The translations under genes and the position numbers were made by a program. Below are positions 53,346 through 62,861 of a stretch of DNA of 64,000 nucleotides, piece after piece. The DNA comes from Mesorhizobium sp. B2-1-1 (GTDB lineage: Bacteria > Pseudomonadota > Alphaproteobacteria > Rhizobiales > Rhizobiaceae), in assembly GCF_006442975.2 (NCBI RefSeq), contig NZ_CP083954.1:1929501-1993500 (forward strand). The letters are read 5' to 3'. Numbering within the stretch: the first letter of the stretch is position 1; the number at the start of each line of letters is the position of its first letter. The notes beneath the pieces are model-generated. The model worked only from the letters and a program-made list of their open reading frames with translations, was not told the origin of the DNA and made no database searches.

Positions 53346-53948
53346 TCACAACGGCCGGAGCGTCCGCAACGTGATCGAATAGCGATGCTCTTTCACCGGC
53401 GGTATGCTGTGCTCCCACTCGGTCCGCGAGGCGCCCGCCATCAGATATGCGGATCTCGGCTCGACCGTGACGGTTTCGCGGTCCCATTTCGCACCGTTCC
53501 TGCGGCGCAGGCGGAAACTGCACGCAGCCAACAGCGACACTCCGGCGACAATGCCGAAGTGCGGCTTGTCGCGATGCCATCCGATGCCGGCGCCCGGTCG
53601 ATATTCGTTGATCAGGACCTGCACGAAATTGGTGGCAGGCAGGCCGGCAAAGCCGGCTACCTTGTCCCTCAAGGGCAGCAAGAAACCTGGTATGGGCGGC
53701 GCCTCCATCACCTGGCGCCGCTCATAGTCGTAGCGCAGGCCGAAGCCTGCCACGCGCCTATTGGCGAGATAGCCGTGGAAATCGAATGGCTGGAAGGGCA
53801 GGCTCTCGAGCTCCCGCACCAGTTCAGCTTCCTGCGCCAGCGTGATCAGTTCGGGCCGGTAACGAAATCCTTCCGGCAAGCTGTCGGGCGCACCAAAGAG
53901 GTCGTCCTGGCGAGGGTCCGTGGGATTGCTGGATCCGGGCGATGGCAT
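53346..53948 (-). CDS. AlkB-like 2-oxoglutarate/Fe(II) oxygenase
   Basis: A 200-residue oxygenase of the AlkB branch. The iron site is HxD in GWHRDKPHFG near residue 124, with the distal His in WEHSIPPVKEHRYSITLRTL, which also ends with the Arg that holds 2-oxoglutarate. Family enzymes repair alkylated bases or act on nucleic acids and proteins; this sub-branch is uncharacterised. It is divergent from phosphoketolase, with about 155 bases between starts. Confidence 0.87.
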   Translation of the reverse strand: MPSPGSSNPTDPRQDDLFGAPDSLPEGFRYRPELITLAQEAELVRELESLPFQPFDFHGYLANRRVAGFGLRYDYERRQVMEAPPIPGFLLPLRDKVAGFAGLPATNFVQVLINEYRPGAGIGWHRDKPHFGIVAGVSLLAACSFRLRRRNGAKWDRETVTVEPRSAYLMAGASRTEWEHSIPPVKEHRYSITLRTLRPL

Positions 53949-54103
53949 CGCCCTTAGATGGTGAAATCCGCGGCTGAGGCAAGATTTACCCGGCCGCCCG
54001 CGTGGTGCGGCTCGCATTTCATGGGAACCTCGACTTCGCTGTCGGATTATTCAATGCGGGCGGGACGCATCGTATTTCAACCAGCTTTGCCAAGGAGAAA
54101 CTC

Positions 54104-56500
54104 GTGCGGGCAATGCGTAGCCGGCCTGAACAAGGAGAGCTCGATCTTATCGACCGTTATTGGCGGGCGGCGAATTTTCTGTCGGTCGGACAGATCTATC
54201 TGATCGACAACCCGCTGCTGAAGGAGCCGTTGCGGCCGGAGCACATCAAACCTCGCCTGCTTGGCCACTGGGGGACCACGCCTGGGCTGAATTTCATCTA
54301 CGTCCATCTCAATCGCATCATCAGGCAGCGTGATGCCGACGTAATCTACATTTGCGGCCCAGGCCATGGTGGACCGGGGATGGTCGCCAATACCTATCTC
54401 GAAGGGAGCTACAGCGAAATCTATCCCGAGGTCAGTCGCGACGAGGATGGGTTGCGCAAGCTCTTTCGCCAATTCTCCTTTCCGGGCGGCATCCCGAGCC
54501 ATGCCGCCGCGGAAACGCCGGGGTCGATCCATGAGGGCGGCGAACTCGGCTATGCGCTGGCTCACGCCTATGGCGCCGCGTTTGACAACCCGGACCTCGT
54601 CGTGGCCTGCGTGATCGGCGACGGCGAGGCGGAAACGGGCGCGCTGGCAGCCTCCTGGCATTCGAACAAATTCCTCAATCCGGTCCATGACGGCGCTGTC
54701 CTGCCGATCCTTCATCTCAACGGCTACAAGATCGCGAATCCGACGGTGCTCGCCCGGATCGAGGTGCAAGAGTTGCGGAGCCTGCTGGCTGGATATGGCT
54801 ATGAACCTTTTTTCGTCGAAGGCGACGAACCGCGGGCGATGCACCGGCTGATGGCCGAAACGCTCGATACTGTCTTCGATCGGATCGATGAAATCCAGAA
54901 GGAAGCGCGCGAGACCGGCAGAGTGGATCATCGGCCCCGCTGGCCGATGATCGTGCTGAGAAGCCCGAAGGGCTGGACCGGCCCGAAGGAGCTGGATGGC
55001 AAGAAGGTCGAGGGTTTCTGGCGCGCGCACCAGGTGCCGATCACCGACCCGCGAAACGATGCAGGCCATCTCGCAGCTCTGGAAAATTGGATGCGCGGCT
55101 ATCGGCCCGAGACGCTTTTCGATGAAGCGGGCAGGTTTCGAAACGAGCTACAGGCCCTGGCGCCGGACGGCGAGCGGCGCATGGGCAGCAATCCACATGC
55201 CAATGGAGGGATGCTCAAGCAGGAGTTGCGATTGCCGGATTTCCGCCACTTCCGGGTCGCGGTCCCGAAACCCGGCGGCGCAAGGGCCGAGGCGACGAAG
55301 CTCATGGGAGCGTTCATCGAGGAGGTCATACGGCTGAATGCCGATGCCCGCAATTTCAGGCTCATGGGACCGGACGAGACATCGTCCAACAGGCTGGATG
55401 CGGTCTTCGACGCGACCGAGTGCGTCTGGATGGAAAAGATCGAGCTTTATGACGAGCATCTGGCGCGCGACGGCCGCGTCATGGAGGTGCTGAGCGAACA
55501 TCTTTGCCAAGGCTGGCTGGAAGGATACCTGCTGACCGGCCGGCACGGCCTCTTCTCATGCTACGAGGCGTTCATCCACATAGTCGATTCCATGTTCAAC
55601 CAGCACGCCAAATGGCTGAAGGTCTCGCGTGAACTTGTCTGGCGGCGGCCGATCGCGTCGCTCAACTATCTGTTGACCTCCCATGTGTGGAGGCAGGACC
55701 ACAATGGTTTCAGCCACCAGGATCCCGGCTTCGTCGATCTCGTCGCCAACAAGAAGGCGGACATCGTGCGCATCTACTTCCCGCCGGATGCCAATACGCT
55801 GCTCTGGGTCACGGATCACTGCCTGCGAACCTACAATCGGGTCAACGTGATCGTTGCCGGCAAGCAGCCGGCTTCCCAGTGGCTGCCGATGGACGACGCC
55901 ATACGTCATTGCGAGGCCGGCATCGGGATCTGGGATTGGGCGGGAACCGAGCGTGGAGGGGAGGATCCCGACGTGGTGATGGCCTGCGCGGGAGACGTGC
56001 CGACGCTGGAGACGCTCGCGGCTGTCGACCTTCTTCGCCAGGCGATACCGGATCTCGCCATACGCGTCGTCAACGTAATGGACCTGATGGCGCTGCAACC
56101 CAAGGAGCAGCACCCCCACGGCCTGGCGGACGCGGAATTCGACAGGCTGTTCACGACCGGCAGACCGGTGGTCTTCGCCTACCACGGCTATCCCTATCTC
56201 ATTCACCGGCTGACCTACAAACGGGCCAATCACGACAACTTCCACGTTCGCGGCTACAAAGAAGAGGGCACGACGACCACGCCCTTCGACATGGCGGTGC
56301 TCAACGAACTGGACCGTTTTCACCTAGCCATCGAGGCGATCGACCGGGTGCCGGGGCTGAGCGCCAGGGCAGCCGATGCGAGGGCCCGATTTGCCGACGG
56401 CCTGAACGAGCACACGCGCTATGTTCGCGAACATGGCGAGGACATGCCCGAGATCCGGAACTGGGCCTGGCGCGACAAAGCGGGCGCGGCGGATGGTTAA
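54104..56500 (+). CDS. xfp: Xylulose-5-phosphate/fructose-6-phosphate phosphoketolase
   Basis: A 798-residue ThDP enzyme that splits xylulose-5-phosphate or fructose-6-phosphate with phosphate to give acetyl phosphate and a smaller sugar phosphate. [55 protein letters not shown] and [10 protein letters not shown] are phosphoketolase signatures. A GTG start at 54104 is chosen for its AAGGAGAAACTC; an ATG three codons later is also possible, and the much earlier in-frame start is unlikely. ackA follows 27 bases downstream. Confidence 0.94.
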   Translation: MRAMRSRPEQGELDLIDRYWRAANFLSVGQIYLIDNPLLKEPLRPEHIKPRLLGHWGTTPGLNFIYVHLNRIIRQRDADVIYICGPGHGGPGMVANTYLEGSYSEIYPEVSRDEDGLRKLFRQFSFPGGIPSHAAAETPGSIHEGGELGYALAHAYGAAFDNPDLVVACVIGDGEAETGALAASWHSNKFLNPVHDGAVLPILHLNGYKIANPTVLARIEVQELRSLLAGYGYEPFFVEGDEPRAMHRLMAETLDTVFDRIDEIQKEARETGRVDHRPRWPMIVLRSPKGWTGPKELDGKKVEGFWRAHQVPITDPRNDAGHLAALENWMRGYRPETLFDEAGRFRNELQALAPDGERRMGSNPHANGGMLKQELRLPDFRHFRVAVPKPGGARAEATKLMGAFIEEVIRLNADARNFRLMGPDETSSNRLDAVFDATECVWMEKIELYDEHLARDGRVMEVLSEHLCQGWLEGYLLTGRHGLFSCYEAFIHIVDSMFNQHAKWLKVSRELVWRRPIASLNYLLTSHVWRQDHNGFSHQDPGFVDLVANKKADIVRIYFPPDANTLLWVTDHCLRTYNRVNVIVAGKQPASQWLPMDDAIRHCEAGIGIWDWAGTERGGEDPDVVMACAGDVPTLETLAAVDLLRQAIPDLAIRVVNVMDLMALQPKEQHPHGLADAEFDRLFTTGRPVVFAYHGYPYLIHRLTYKRANHDNFHVRGYKEEGTTTTPFDMAVLNELDRFHLAIEAIDRVPGLSARAADARARFADGLNEHTRYVREHGEDMPEIRNWAWRDKAGAADG

Positions 56501-56527
56501 GGCTGTGCCCGCCGGGGAGTGCCGCTC

Positions 56528-57709
56528 GTGACCAGCGCAATACTCGCCCTCAATGCAGGCTCGTCCAGCCTGAAGTTCGGCCTGTTCGAAGCCGGATCAC
56601 AGGAGGGGCCGGTGCTCACGGTGAGCGGTGCGTGCGAAGACTTGGATGACGAGCCAAGCCTCGTCGCCAAGGACGCGTCGGGCAAATCCATCTTCAAACG
56701 CGCCGTCAAGCCCGCAAGCCCGCCCGTAGAGGTTCTCCTGCGGGACTTGTTCGATGTCCTCGATCCGTATCTTGCGCAGGCTCCGCTGAGCGCGGTCGGC
56801 CATCGCATCGTCCATGGTGGCAAGCGGTTTTCGACTCCGGTCCTGCTGACCGGCGAGATCGTCGAGGCGCTCGACGCGCTGACGCCGATGGCACCGCTCC
56901 ACCAGCCGGCCGGCCTGGCGCCGGTTCGTGCGATCTCCAAACTGCTGCCCGGCCTACCCCAGATCGGTTGCTTCGACACCGCCTTTCACCGCACGCTGGA
57001 GCCGCCCGTCAACCGCTATGCGCTGCCGCGCGAGTTCGAGGAAAGCGGGATCCGCCGTTACGGCTTCCACGGCCTTTCCTACGAATTCGTCGCAGGCCAG
57101 CTGCAGGCGCTTTCGCCCGGACTCCGGGGCAAGCGTTGCGTGGTCGCGCATCTCGGCAGCGGATGCAGCCTGTGCGCCATGCGCGAAGGCAGAAGTCTCG
57201 ACACCACCATGGGGTTCACCGCGCTTGACGGGTTGATGATGGCCACGCGGCCGGGCGCCATCGACCCCGGCGTGCTTCTCTACCTTCAGCAGGCGCGCGG
57301 CATGTCCGTGAAAGAGTTGGAGGCCTTGCTCTATCACAAGTCCGGCCTGCTCGGCGTTTCGGGAGTGTCGGCAGATGTGCGGACCTTGCTTGGCAGCAAG
57401 GATCCTCGCGCGGCAGAGGCGATCGATCTCTTCACGTTTCGGATCGCCCGCGAGATCGCGGCGATGGGAGCCACGCTCCAGGGTATCGAGGCGCTGGTGT
57501 TCACGGGAGGGATCGGAGAGCATTCCTGGCAGATCCGTGAAGCGGTTTGCGAGCGCCTGCGATGGCTGGACGTGTTGCTCGACGCGAATGCAAACCGGTC
57601 GGGAAAAGGGCGGATCACCGGCGAGGGCAGCGCGGTCGATGTTTACGCAATCGCCACTAACGAAGAATTGATCATCGCCCGCCAGGTGCTGGCGACCGTG
57701 CCGATCTGA
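56528..57709 (+). CDS. ackA: Acetate kinase
   Basis: A 393-residue enzyme that converts acetyl phosphate and ADP to acetate and ATP. ILALNAGSSSLKFGLFEAG is the N-terminal acetate kinase signature, RYGFHGLSYEFVAGQL the second, and FTGGIGEHSWQIREAVC the C-terminal block. A GTG at 56528 is chosen because GGGGAG lies eight bases upstream; a GTG three codons earlier is possible. It follows xfp, so the pair converts sugar phosphate to acetate with ATP gain. Confidence 0.94.
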   Translation: MTSAILALNAGSSSLKFGLFEAGSQEGPVLTVSGACEDLDDEPSLVAKDASGKSIFKRAVKPASPPVEVLLRDLFDVLDPYLAQAPLSAVGHRIVHGGKRFSTPVLLTGEIVEALDALTPMAPLHQPAGLAPVRAISKLLPGLPQIGCFDTAFHRTLEPPVNRYALPREFEESGIRRYGFHGLSYEFVAGQLQALSPGLRGKRCVVAHLGSGCSLCAMREGRSLDTTMGFTALDGLMMATRPGAIDPGVLLYLQQARGMSVKELEALLYHKSGLLGVSGVSADVRTLLGSKDPRAAEAIDLFTFRIAREIAAMGATLQGIEALVFTGGIGEHSWQIREAVCERLRWLDVLLDANANRSGKGRITGEGSAVDVYAIATNEELIIARQVLATVPI

Positions 57710-57752
57710 CCGCTGAACTCGGTCCGCGGCGACCCGCCGGGACCATTAGGCA

Positions 57753-57777
57753 GGAACCTCCGGCCTTGGGGATTGTT
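57753..57777 (+). promoter_or_regulatory. EcfG-type stress promoter candidate (one mismatch)
   Basis: GGAAC, 16 bases, TGTT; consensus GGAAC-N16/17-CGTT. It lies 38 bases before the DUF2231 gene. Confidence 0.5.
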
Positions 57778-57815
57778 TATGGGCCAGCCAAGAGTTGATA
57801 TGGAAGGACTTCCTC

Positions 57816-58274
57816 ATGGCAAGGGAGAATCCGGCTTCCACGGCCAGCATCGCCGGCCATCCCATCCATCCGATGCTCGTGCCCATTCCCATCGCCTGCT
57901 TCGTCGGCGCATTGCTGACGGACCTGAACTACTGGCGGACGGCGGAGATGATGTGGGCGAATTTCTCCGCCTGGCTGCTGACGGTCGGGGTGATCGTCGG
58001 CGTCCTAGCCGCCATTGCCGGCCTCACCGACTTCCTGGGCGATCGCCGGGTGCGCGCACATAAAACTGCGTGGCTGCACATGCTGGGCAATGCGCTGGCG
58101 GTCATACTCTCCTTCTTCAACATGCTCATACATACCCGTGATGCCTGGACCTCGGTCCTGCCGACAGGCCTGATCCTGTCGGCGCTGGTGGTACTCATCC
58201 TGATATTTACCGGCTGGCTGGGCTGGGCCCTTGTCTACCGCCACCACGTGGGAGTGGCCGATGAAACCGTTTGA
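57816..58274 (+). CDS. DUF2231 membrane protein
   Basis: A 152-residue inner-membrane protein with four hydrophobic segments. IAGHPIHPMLVPIPIACFVG near residues 12-31 is the DUF2231 hallmark (GHPIHPMLV). The next helices are around 50-70, 85-105 and 118-140. Function unknown. The ATG at 57816 follows AAGGACTTCCTC. Its last 14 bases overlap the sorbosone-dehydrogenase-like gene, so the two are coupled. Confidence 0.87.
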   Translation: MARENPASTASIAGHPIHPMLVPIPIACFVGALLTDLNYWRTAEMMWANFSAWLLTVGVIVGVLAAIAGLTDFLGDRRVRAHKTAWLHMLGNALAVILSFFNMLIHTRDAWTSVLPTGLILSALVVLILIFTGWLGWALVYRHHVGVADETV

Positions 58275-59607
58275 TCGATCCGGCAAGCGACGCGCTTATG
58301 GTACAGGGCTTGCGTTCCTTTGCTTTGCCACGCTCGGCGCCGCGGGCTGCAGCGACGACGCCGCCGACCCAAGCACTCAGATCGGCCCCAACCCGAATTT
58401 GCCGGAGATAAAGCAATATCTGTTCCCGCCGATGCATCTTGCATCCGTCGTCGGTTGGAAGAAGGACGAAACGCCGACGGTAGCGCAGGGCCTGCAGATC
58501 CATGCGCTGGCGACCGGGCTTCAGCATCCGCGCTCGCTCTACATCCTGCCGAACGGCGATGTGCTGGTCGTCGAATCGAAGGCCCCGCCGGAACCGCCAG
58601 CCAAACGGCCGAAGGATATCGTGATGGGCCTGATCGAATCGCTTGTCACCTCGGGCGGCGATACGGGACCGAGCAACCGCATCACCTTGCTGCGTGACAG
58701 CAATGGCGACGGCGTGCCTGACGTCCGGGATGTGTTCCTCGATCACCTGAATTCGCCCTTCGGCGTCGCCCTGGTGGGAAACGACCTCTATGTTGCCAAC
58801 ACCGACGCGATCATGCGCTACCCCTACAAACCAGGCGACACCAAGATCACCGCGCCGGGTGTCAGGTTGACGGAATTGCCGGGCGGTCCGATCGATCATC
58901 ATTGGACCAAAAGCCTCGTCGCCAGCCCGGACGGTTCGTTGCTCTATGTCGGCGTCGGTTCGAACAGCAACATTACCGAAAACGGCATCGGCGCGGAAAA
59001 GGACCGCGCCGCGATCTGGCAGGTGGACAGGGCCACCGGGCGATCGCGCATTTTTGCCAGCGGATTGCGCAATCCGAACGGCTTGAGCTTCGAGCCGCAG
59101 ACCGGAGCACTCTGGACTGTCGTCAACGAGCGCGATGAACTTGGGCCAAATCTGGTTCCAGACTACATGACATCGGTGAAGGATGGCGGCTTCTACGGCT
59201 GGCCGTACAGCTATTACGGCCAGCATGTCGATCCCCGGGTAATGCCGCAGCGCCCCGATCTGGTCGCCAAGGCGATCGTTCCCGACTATGCGCTGAGCTC
59301 GCATGTGGCACCGTTGGGCATGGCCTTCTACACCGGAACCAGCCTGCCGCAGACGTATCGAGGCGGCGCCTTTGTCGGCGAGCACGGCAGCTGGGACCGT
59401 CCCGGGCTGAATGGCTACAAAGTCGTCTTCGTGCCATTCAGCGGTGGCCGTCCCAGCGGCATGGCTCAAGACGTCGTCACAGGTTTCCTCAACGACCAGG
59501 AGGAGGCGCGTGGTCGGCCGGTCGGCGTTGCCATCGACAAAACCGGAGCGCTGCTGATCGCGGACGATGTCGGAAACACAGTGTGGCGCGTCACACCCTC
59601 GGGGTGA
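58261..59607 (+). CDS. Sorbosone dehydrogenase-like PQQ-type beta-propeller lipoprotein
   Basis: A 448-residue secreted protein. The signal peptide ends in a lipobox, LGAAGC, near residue 30, so it is probably a lipoprotein. The mature part is a beta-propeller of the glucose/sorbosone dehydrogenase family: QHPRSLYILPNGDVLVVESK, SPFGVALVGNDLYVANTDAI, GLRNPNGLSFEP and FVGEHGSWDRPGLNGYKVVF. Members use PQQ to oxidise sugars or aldehydes in the periplasm; PQQ use here is inferred from family. It overlaps the DUF2231 gene. Confidence 0.87.
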   Translation: MKPFDRSGKRRAYGTGLAFLCFATLGAAGCSDDAADPSTQIGPNPNLPEIKQYLFPPMHLASVVGWKKDETPTVAQGLQIHALATGLQHPRSLYILPNGDVLVVESKAPPEPPAKRPKDIVMGLIESLVTSGGDTGPSNRITLLRDSNGDGVPDVRDVFLDHLNSPFGVALVGNDLYVANTDAIMRYPYKPGDTKITAPGVRLTELPGGPIDHHWTKSLVASPDGSLLYVGVGSNSNITENGIGAEKDRAAIWQVDRATGRSRIFASGLRNPNGLSFEPQTGALWTVVNERDELGPNLVPDYMTSVKDGGFYGWPYSYYGQHVDPRVMPQRPDLVAKAIVPDYALSSHVAPLGMAFYTGTSLPQTYRGGAFVGEHGSWDRPGLNGYKVVFVPFSGGRPSGMAQDVVTGFLNDQEEARGRPVGVAIDKTGALLIADDVGNTVWRVTPSG

Positions 59608-59703
59608 TGATCGCTGGTTCAGGCATGTCGCTCTCCCGCGGGTCGGCATCAAGCTCGGTCCGCCTTTGTCCCTTTGGCAGGATGTCACGAAATATTACGT
59701 GAG

Positions 59704-59729
59704 GGAACGTCGGCGCCGAAATCTGCATT
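59704..59729 (+). promoter_or_regulatory. EcfG-type stress promoter candidate (one mismatch)
   Basis: GGAAC, 17 bases, CATT, 51 bases before the small repeat protein. Consensus is GGAAC-N16/17-CGTT. Confidence 0.45.
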
Positions 59730-59737
59730 CTCCGGGG

Positions 59738-59754
59738 GAGACGACCGTCGTCTC
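59738..59754. promoter_or_regulatory. Perfect palindrome downstream of a candidate stress promoter
   Basis: GAGACGAC-C-GTCGTCTC, eight-base arms and one central base, 27 bases before the start codon of the small repeat protein. It could be an operator or an mRNA hairpin covering the leader. Confidence 0.4.
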
Positions 59755-59780
59755 GAAGTTGGATTGAAAGGAGAATTACC

Positions 59781-59978
59781 ATGCCCAATCAAGGTGGTAG
59801 CCACGAGCAACATGTGAAGGCGGGCCAGCAGAGCCACAAGAACACGGAAAACAAGAACCGCCAGCAGCAACAGGCCGCAGGCAACAATGAGCGGCAACAG
59901 GGCGACGGCTCCAACATGCGGGGCGGCTCGCACGAACAACATGTAAGAGCGGGCCAACAGAGCCACAAAAACCGCTAG
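59781..59978 (+). CDS. Small hydrophilic protein with internal 17-residue duplication
   Basis: A 65-residue, very polar protein. A unit beginning GGSHEQHVKAGQQSHKN occurs at residues 5-21 and again at 48-64 with one change (K to R), separated by a Gln/Asn-rich spacer (NKNRQQQQAAGNNERQQ). No hydrophobic core is visible, suggesting a disordered or KGG-like stress protein; the KAGQQSHKN segments resemble that repeat loosely. AAAGGAG precedes the ATG at 59781. Function unknown. Confidence 0.78.
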   Translation: MPNQGGSHEQHVKAGQQSHKNTENKNRQQQQAAGNNERQQGDGSNMRGGSHEQHVRAGQQSHKNR

Positions 59979-60032
59979 GGCATTTCAGCCAGGCGCGCTG
60001 ACGCTCGCTCCGTATCATGACATGAGAAAGGT

Positions 60033-60054
60033 CCATCCCGAGGAATCGGGATGG
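60033..60054. terminator. Hairpin between convergent genes, possible bidirectional terminator
   Basis: CCATCCCGA and TCGGGATGG form a perfect nine-pair stem with a GGAA loop. It lies 55 bases after the small repeat protein and 25 bases before the end of the HAD-ATPase gene. T-runs are weak on both strands. Confidence 0.5.
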
Positions 60055-60078
60055 GCTTGTGTCTACCCCGGCTCAAGG

Positions 60079-61782
60079 TCAGTCCGCGGGAGCAGTGTAA
60101 CGGCGGCCAATGGCCTCGGCGATGGCCGCGCGGCTCTCCTGCATGTCCGTGCCGGTATCCGTTTCTATGTCCGCCACCTCGTCGGCGAGGTTCTTGTCCT
60201 TGATCTTGCTGCGGAACCATTTCGAATAGTCGCCGGCGCGCAGGTGATGTTCCCAGGTGCGATCGTCGATGCCTTCTGCGATGTGAAGGAACATCATCAG
60301 GTTCTGCGCTTTCAGGTTAAGCGCTCCGTCCGGCCCCCGGAAATAGAAGCTGTTGTCGCCAAGGTCGCCCTCGGCATATTTGCGCATGTGCCGCTTGCGA
60401 ACCTGGCGGGGCCGTTCGACCTTGACCGTCCTGATCGGCTCGCCCGATGATCGGTTCCAAAACAGGACTTCGTCCTTTGGCGGCGGCACGGCGCCGTCGG
60501 GAACGTCTATGCCGGTGGCGGCACAGAAGCTTGCGACGATCTTGTCGGCTTCCGGTCCAAGCGCCAGAACGGTTTCGACGCCAGCCAGGACGTCGCGCGA
60601 AACCAGATCGGGGTGCACGGTGATCAGGATGGTCGCGGGGAGGCTCTTGGGCAGCGCGAAAGACGCGCCGTCCCGGGCCTGAGGCAAAAGATGATGCGCC
60701 TCATCGATGATCAGCCAATGCGGTCGGCCGGTGCGCGCTCGAATGCTGGCCATGTCCGGCAGCAGCTTGGCAAAATTGCCGGGCCGTTCGGCGGTCTTCA
60801 GCCCCAGCATGTTGACAGCGACATTGTTGGTTGGCTTGGACAGAAGATCGAAGACCTCACGCGAGATCGGCGGGGTCTTGGCGTCGCCAACCACCACCAC
60901 ATTCTCGAGTTCCTGATAGTCGCCTTCGGGGTCGAGAACGCAAAACTGAAACCCCTTCTCGACAAAGCGCTCGGTCAACGCGGTGGCAAGCGTGGATTTG
61001 CCGATCCCGGACGTGCCGGCCAGCAGCACCCCGCCGCTATGCGGTGAAAGGTGCACCTGCGCGCCCGCTATGTCGGTTCCCACTTCCACGTGTTGGCGAG
61101 CCGTCTCCACGAAGCCGGCATCGCGCGATATGAGCTGTTCGATCAGTTCCACCACGCCGGCACCTCGAGGGCTGGCTGTGACGAAATCCGCCGTCTCCTT
61201 AACGGTCGGCAATGCGTTGGCCACGGCGACGCCGAAGCCGACGGCGCGCAGGAATGCATGGTCGTTCTCGGCATCGCCGACGCCGACGACGTTGTGGGCG
61301 GAAAACCCCAATTCCTCGAGTGCGCAGGCAAGACCGGTGGCCTTGTTGACCCCGCTTGGCAGCACCATCACCGCGCCCTTGTTGAAGATGATCTCGAGCT
61401 CAAGTCCAAGCTCCTTGATCTCCGACAGCACGGCGGCTTCCTGTGGTTCCCAAGTGGCCACGACGCAGCGTCCGACCGACAGGGGCGCGACCCCGCGACG
61501 CTTCAGCCGGTCGACGAATTCAGCCGGAGGCGCCGGCGCCAAAAGCCGTTCCTTCTTCGAAGCGGGCGTATAGATCAACGCGCCGTTTTCGGCGACCACC
61601 CTGTCGAAGATGTCGAGTGCCGGAAAGACCCGCTCGAGATCGGCAAGCTCGCGGCCGGTCACCATGATCAGCTTGCGGCCCGTCTGCTTCAGCCGTTTGA
61701 GCGCAGCATAGGTCGCATCGGAGACGACCCCGTCTTCGGCGAGCGTGCCGTCATAGTCTGTCGCTAGGGCAAGAACATACAT
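60079..61782 (-). CDS. HAD-family phosphatase fused to a P-loop ATPase
   Basis: A 567-residue two-domain protein. Residues 1-220 are a Cof-type HAD phosphatase: DYDGTL at 9-14 with the nucleophilic Asp, VTGRE, the Lys in GVNKATGL, and VGVGDAENDHAFL at 167-179. Residues 240-440 are a P-loop ATPase with Walker A GTSGIGKST at 256-264 and Walker B WLIIDEAHHLLPQ at 356-368, similar to HerA/DUF853-type ATPases. The C-terminal 130 residues (HHLRAGDYSKWFRSKIKDKN) are unassigned. No signal peptide. It lies divergent from a nucleotidyltransferase-phosphoesterase pair and has an exact EcfG promoter. Confidence 0.85.
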   Translation of the reverse strand: MYVLALATDYDGTLAEDGVVSDATYAALKRLKQTGRKLIMVTGRELADLERVFPALDIFDRVVAENGALIYTPASKKERLLAPAPPAEFVDRLKRRGVAPLSVGRCVVATWEPQEAAVLSEIKELGLELEIIFNKGAVMVLPSGVNKATGLACALEELGFSAHNVVGVGDAENDHAFLRAVGFGVAVANALPTVKETADFVTASPRGAGVVELIEQLISRDAGFVETARQHVEVGTDIAGAQVHLSPHSGGVLLAGTSGIGKSTLATALTERFVEKGFQFCVLDPEGDYQELENVVVVGDAKTPPISREVFDLLSKPTNNVAVNMLGLKTAERPGNFAKLLPDMASIRARTGRPHWLIIDEAHHLLPQARDGASFALPKSLPATILITVHPDLVSRDVLAGVETVLALGPEADKIVASFCAATGIDVPDGAVPPPKDEVLFWNRSSGEPIRTVKVERPRQVRKRHMRKYAEGDLGDNSFYFRGPDGALNLKAQNLMMFLHIAEGIDDRTWEHHLRAGDYSKWFRSKIKDKNLADEVADIETDTGTDMQESRAAIAEAIGRRYTAPAD

Positions 61783-61850
61783 CCTGGATATCGTCTGCGC
61801 TTGAAACCAGACACCCCGATCGCCCGAAGGCAGCTTCGGCTGTTCGGGCT

Positions 61851-61875
61851 AACGATGCCCAATGGCGATGGTTCC
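61851..61875 (-). promoter_or_regulatory. EcfG-type stress promoter (exact consensus)
   Basis: On the minus strand GGAAC, 16 bases, CGTT, an exact match to GGAAC-N16/17-CGTT. It lies 69 bases before the HAD-ATPase start. Confidence 0.68.
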
Positions 61876-61976
61876 ATGCAGGGAAACGGCCCATGCAATC
61901 ATATTGAAACCCAGGACTCCGCGGGCAATTTTGCCCGTCGCGCCCGATTTCCCCCAGGCCGCGACGCGACCATGGC

Positions 61977-62001
61977 GGAACCAGGCAGGGTTCCCGCTGT
62001 T
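61977..62001 (+). promoter_or_regulatory. EcfG-type stress promoter candidate (one mismatch)
   Basis: GGAAC, 16 bases, TGTT, 41 bases before the nucleotidyltransferase start. Together with the leftward site at 61851 it would make this a divergent stress-controlled region. Confidence 0.52.
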
Positions 62002-62042
62002 AACAACGCGGGCGATCAATCGGTTGCCGAAGTGTGGGAGCC

Positions 62043-62861
62043 ATGCGTGCCATGATCAACGATCCGTTGCCGGGAACTGTTCCGGCATCCCTTCCCGCGA
62101 TCGACGCAAAGGCCGCCCCGACGCTCAAGAACGCCGAGGCGGAGGTGTTCTATACCGAAGCCATTCGCGAACTCGCCGCCACCGACATTCCTTTCCTTGT
62201 CGCCGGAACCTATGCGGTAAGCGCCTACACCGGCGTCATCCGTCAGACCAAGGATCTCGATATCTTCTGCAAGGCAGGCGACTTCTCGCGCATCCTGGCC
62301 CATTTCAAGCAGCTCGGCTACGCGGTCGAGATCGAGGACGACCGGTGGCTTGGGAAGGTCTTCAAGGGCACGCATTTCTTCGACATCATATTCGCCTCGG
62401 CGAATGGAACGATGCCCGTGAGCGACCAGTGGATGGAGCATGCCCGCCAAACCGAACTGCTGGGAAGCCGGGTGAGGATCGTCGGCCCGACCGAGCTCAT
62501 ATGGTCCAAATGCTTCATCCAGGACCGAGGGCGTCATGACGGGGCGGACATCGCCCATACGATCCTCAAGGCGCAGGACCAGATCGACTGGCACAGGCTG
62601 CTCTCCTACCTGGAAGTCCACTGGGAAGTGCTGCTGATGCAGATTCTCAGTTTCAGATGGATCTATCCGAGCGAGCGCGACCGCATCCCCACATGGCTGC
62701 TTGACGAACTGCTCGACCGCCTTGCCAAGCAGCGCCAATTGCCTTCCCCCAGAATGAAGATCTGCCGCGGGCGCCTGCTTTCGCAGACCGATTACGAAAT
62801 CGACGTCAAGGAATGGGGCTTCGCCGGCGTCGGCGGTACAGGAGAATTTCGTGATGGCTGA
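62043..62861 (+). CDS. Nucleotidyltransferase-fold protein
   Basis: A 272-residue protein of the polymerase-beta nucleotidyltransferase superfamily. VAGTYAVSAYTGVIRQTKDL holds a Gly-Thr turn and the DxD in KDLDIFC near residue 77. The third acidic residue is likely in HFFDIIFASANGT. The C-terminal half is helical (LLSYLEVHWEVLLMQILSFR). The family includes antitoxin-like and sugar- or nucleotide-modifying enzymes; this one is not assigned. The ATG at 62043 has GGGAG upstream. It overlaps the phosphoesterase gene by about eight bases. Confidence 0.82.
   Translation: MRAMINDPLPGTVPASLPAIDAKAAPTLKNAEAEVFYTEAIRELAATDIPFLVAGTYAVSAYTGVIRQTKDLDIFCKAGDFSRILAHFKQLGYAVEIEDDRWLGKVFKGTHFFDIIFASANGTMPVSDQWMEHARQTELLGSRVRIVGPTELIWSKCFIQDRGRHDGADIAHTILKAQDQIDWHRLLSYLEVHWEVLLMQILSFRWIYPSERDRIPTWLLDELLDRLAKQRQLPSPRMKICRGRLLSQTDYEIDVKEWGFAGVGGTGEFRDG

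Noticed and set aside
54020..54055. GGAAC upstream of phosphoketolase as an EcfG promoter
   Set aside because: The -10 position at the allowed spacing reads GATT or ATTA rather than CGTT, so no stress promoter is claimed for xfp.
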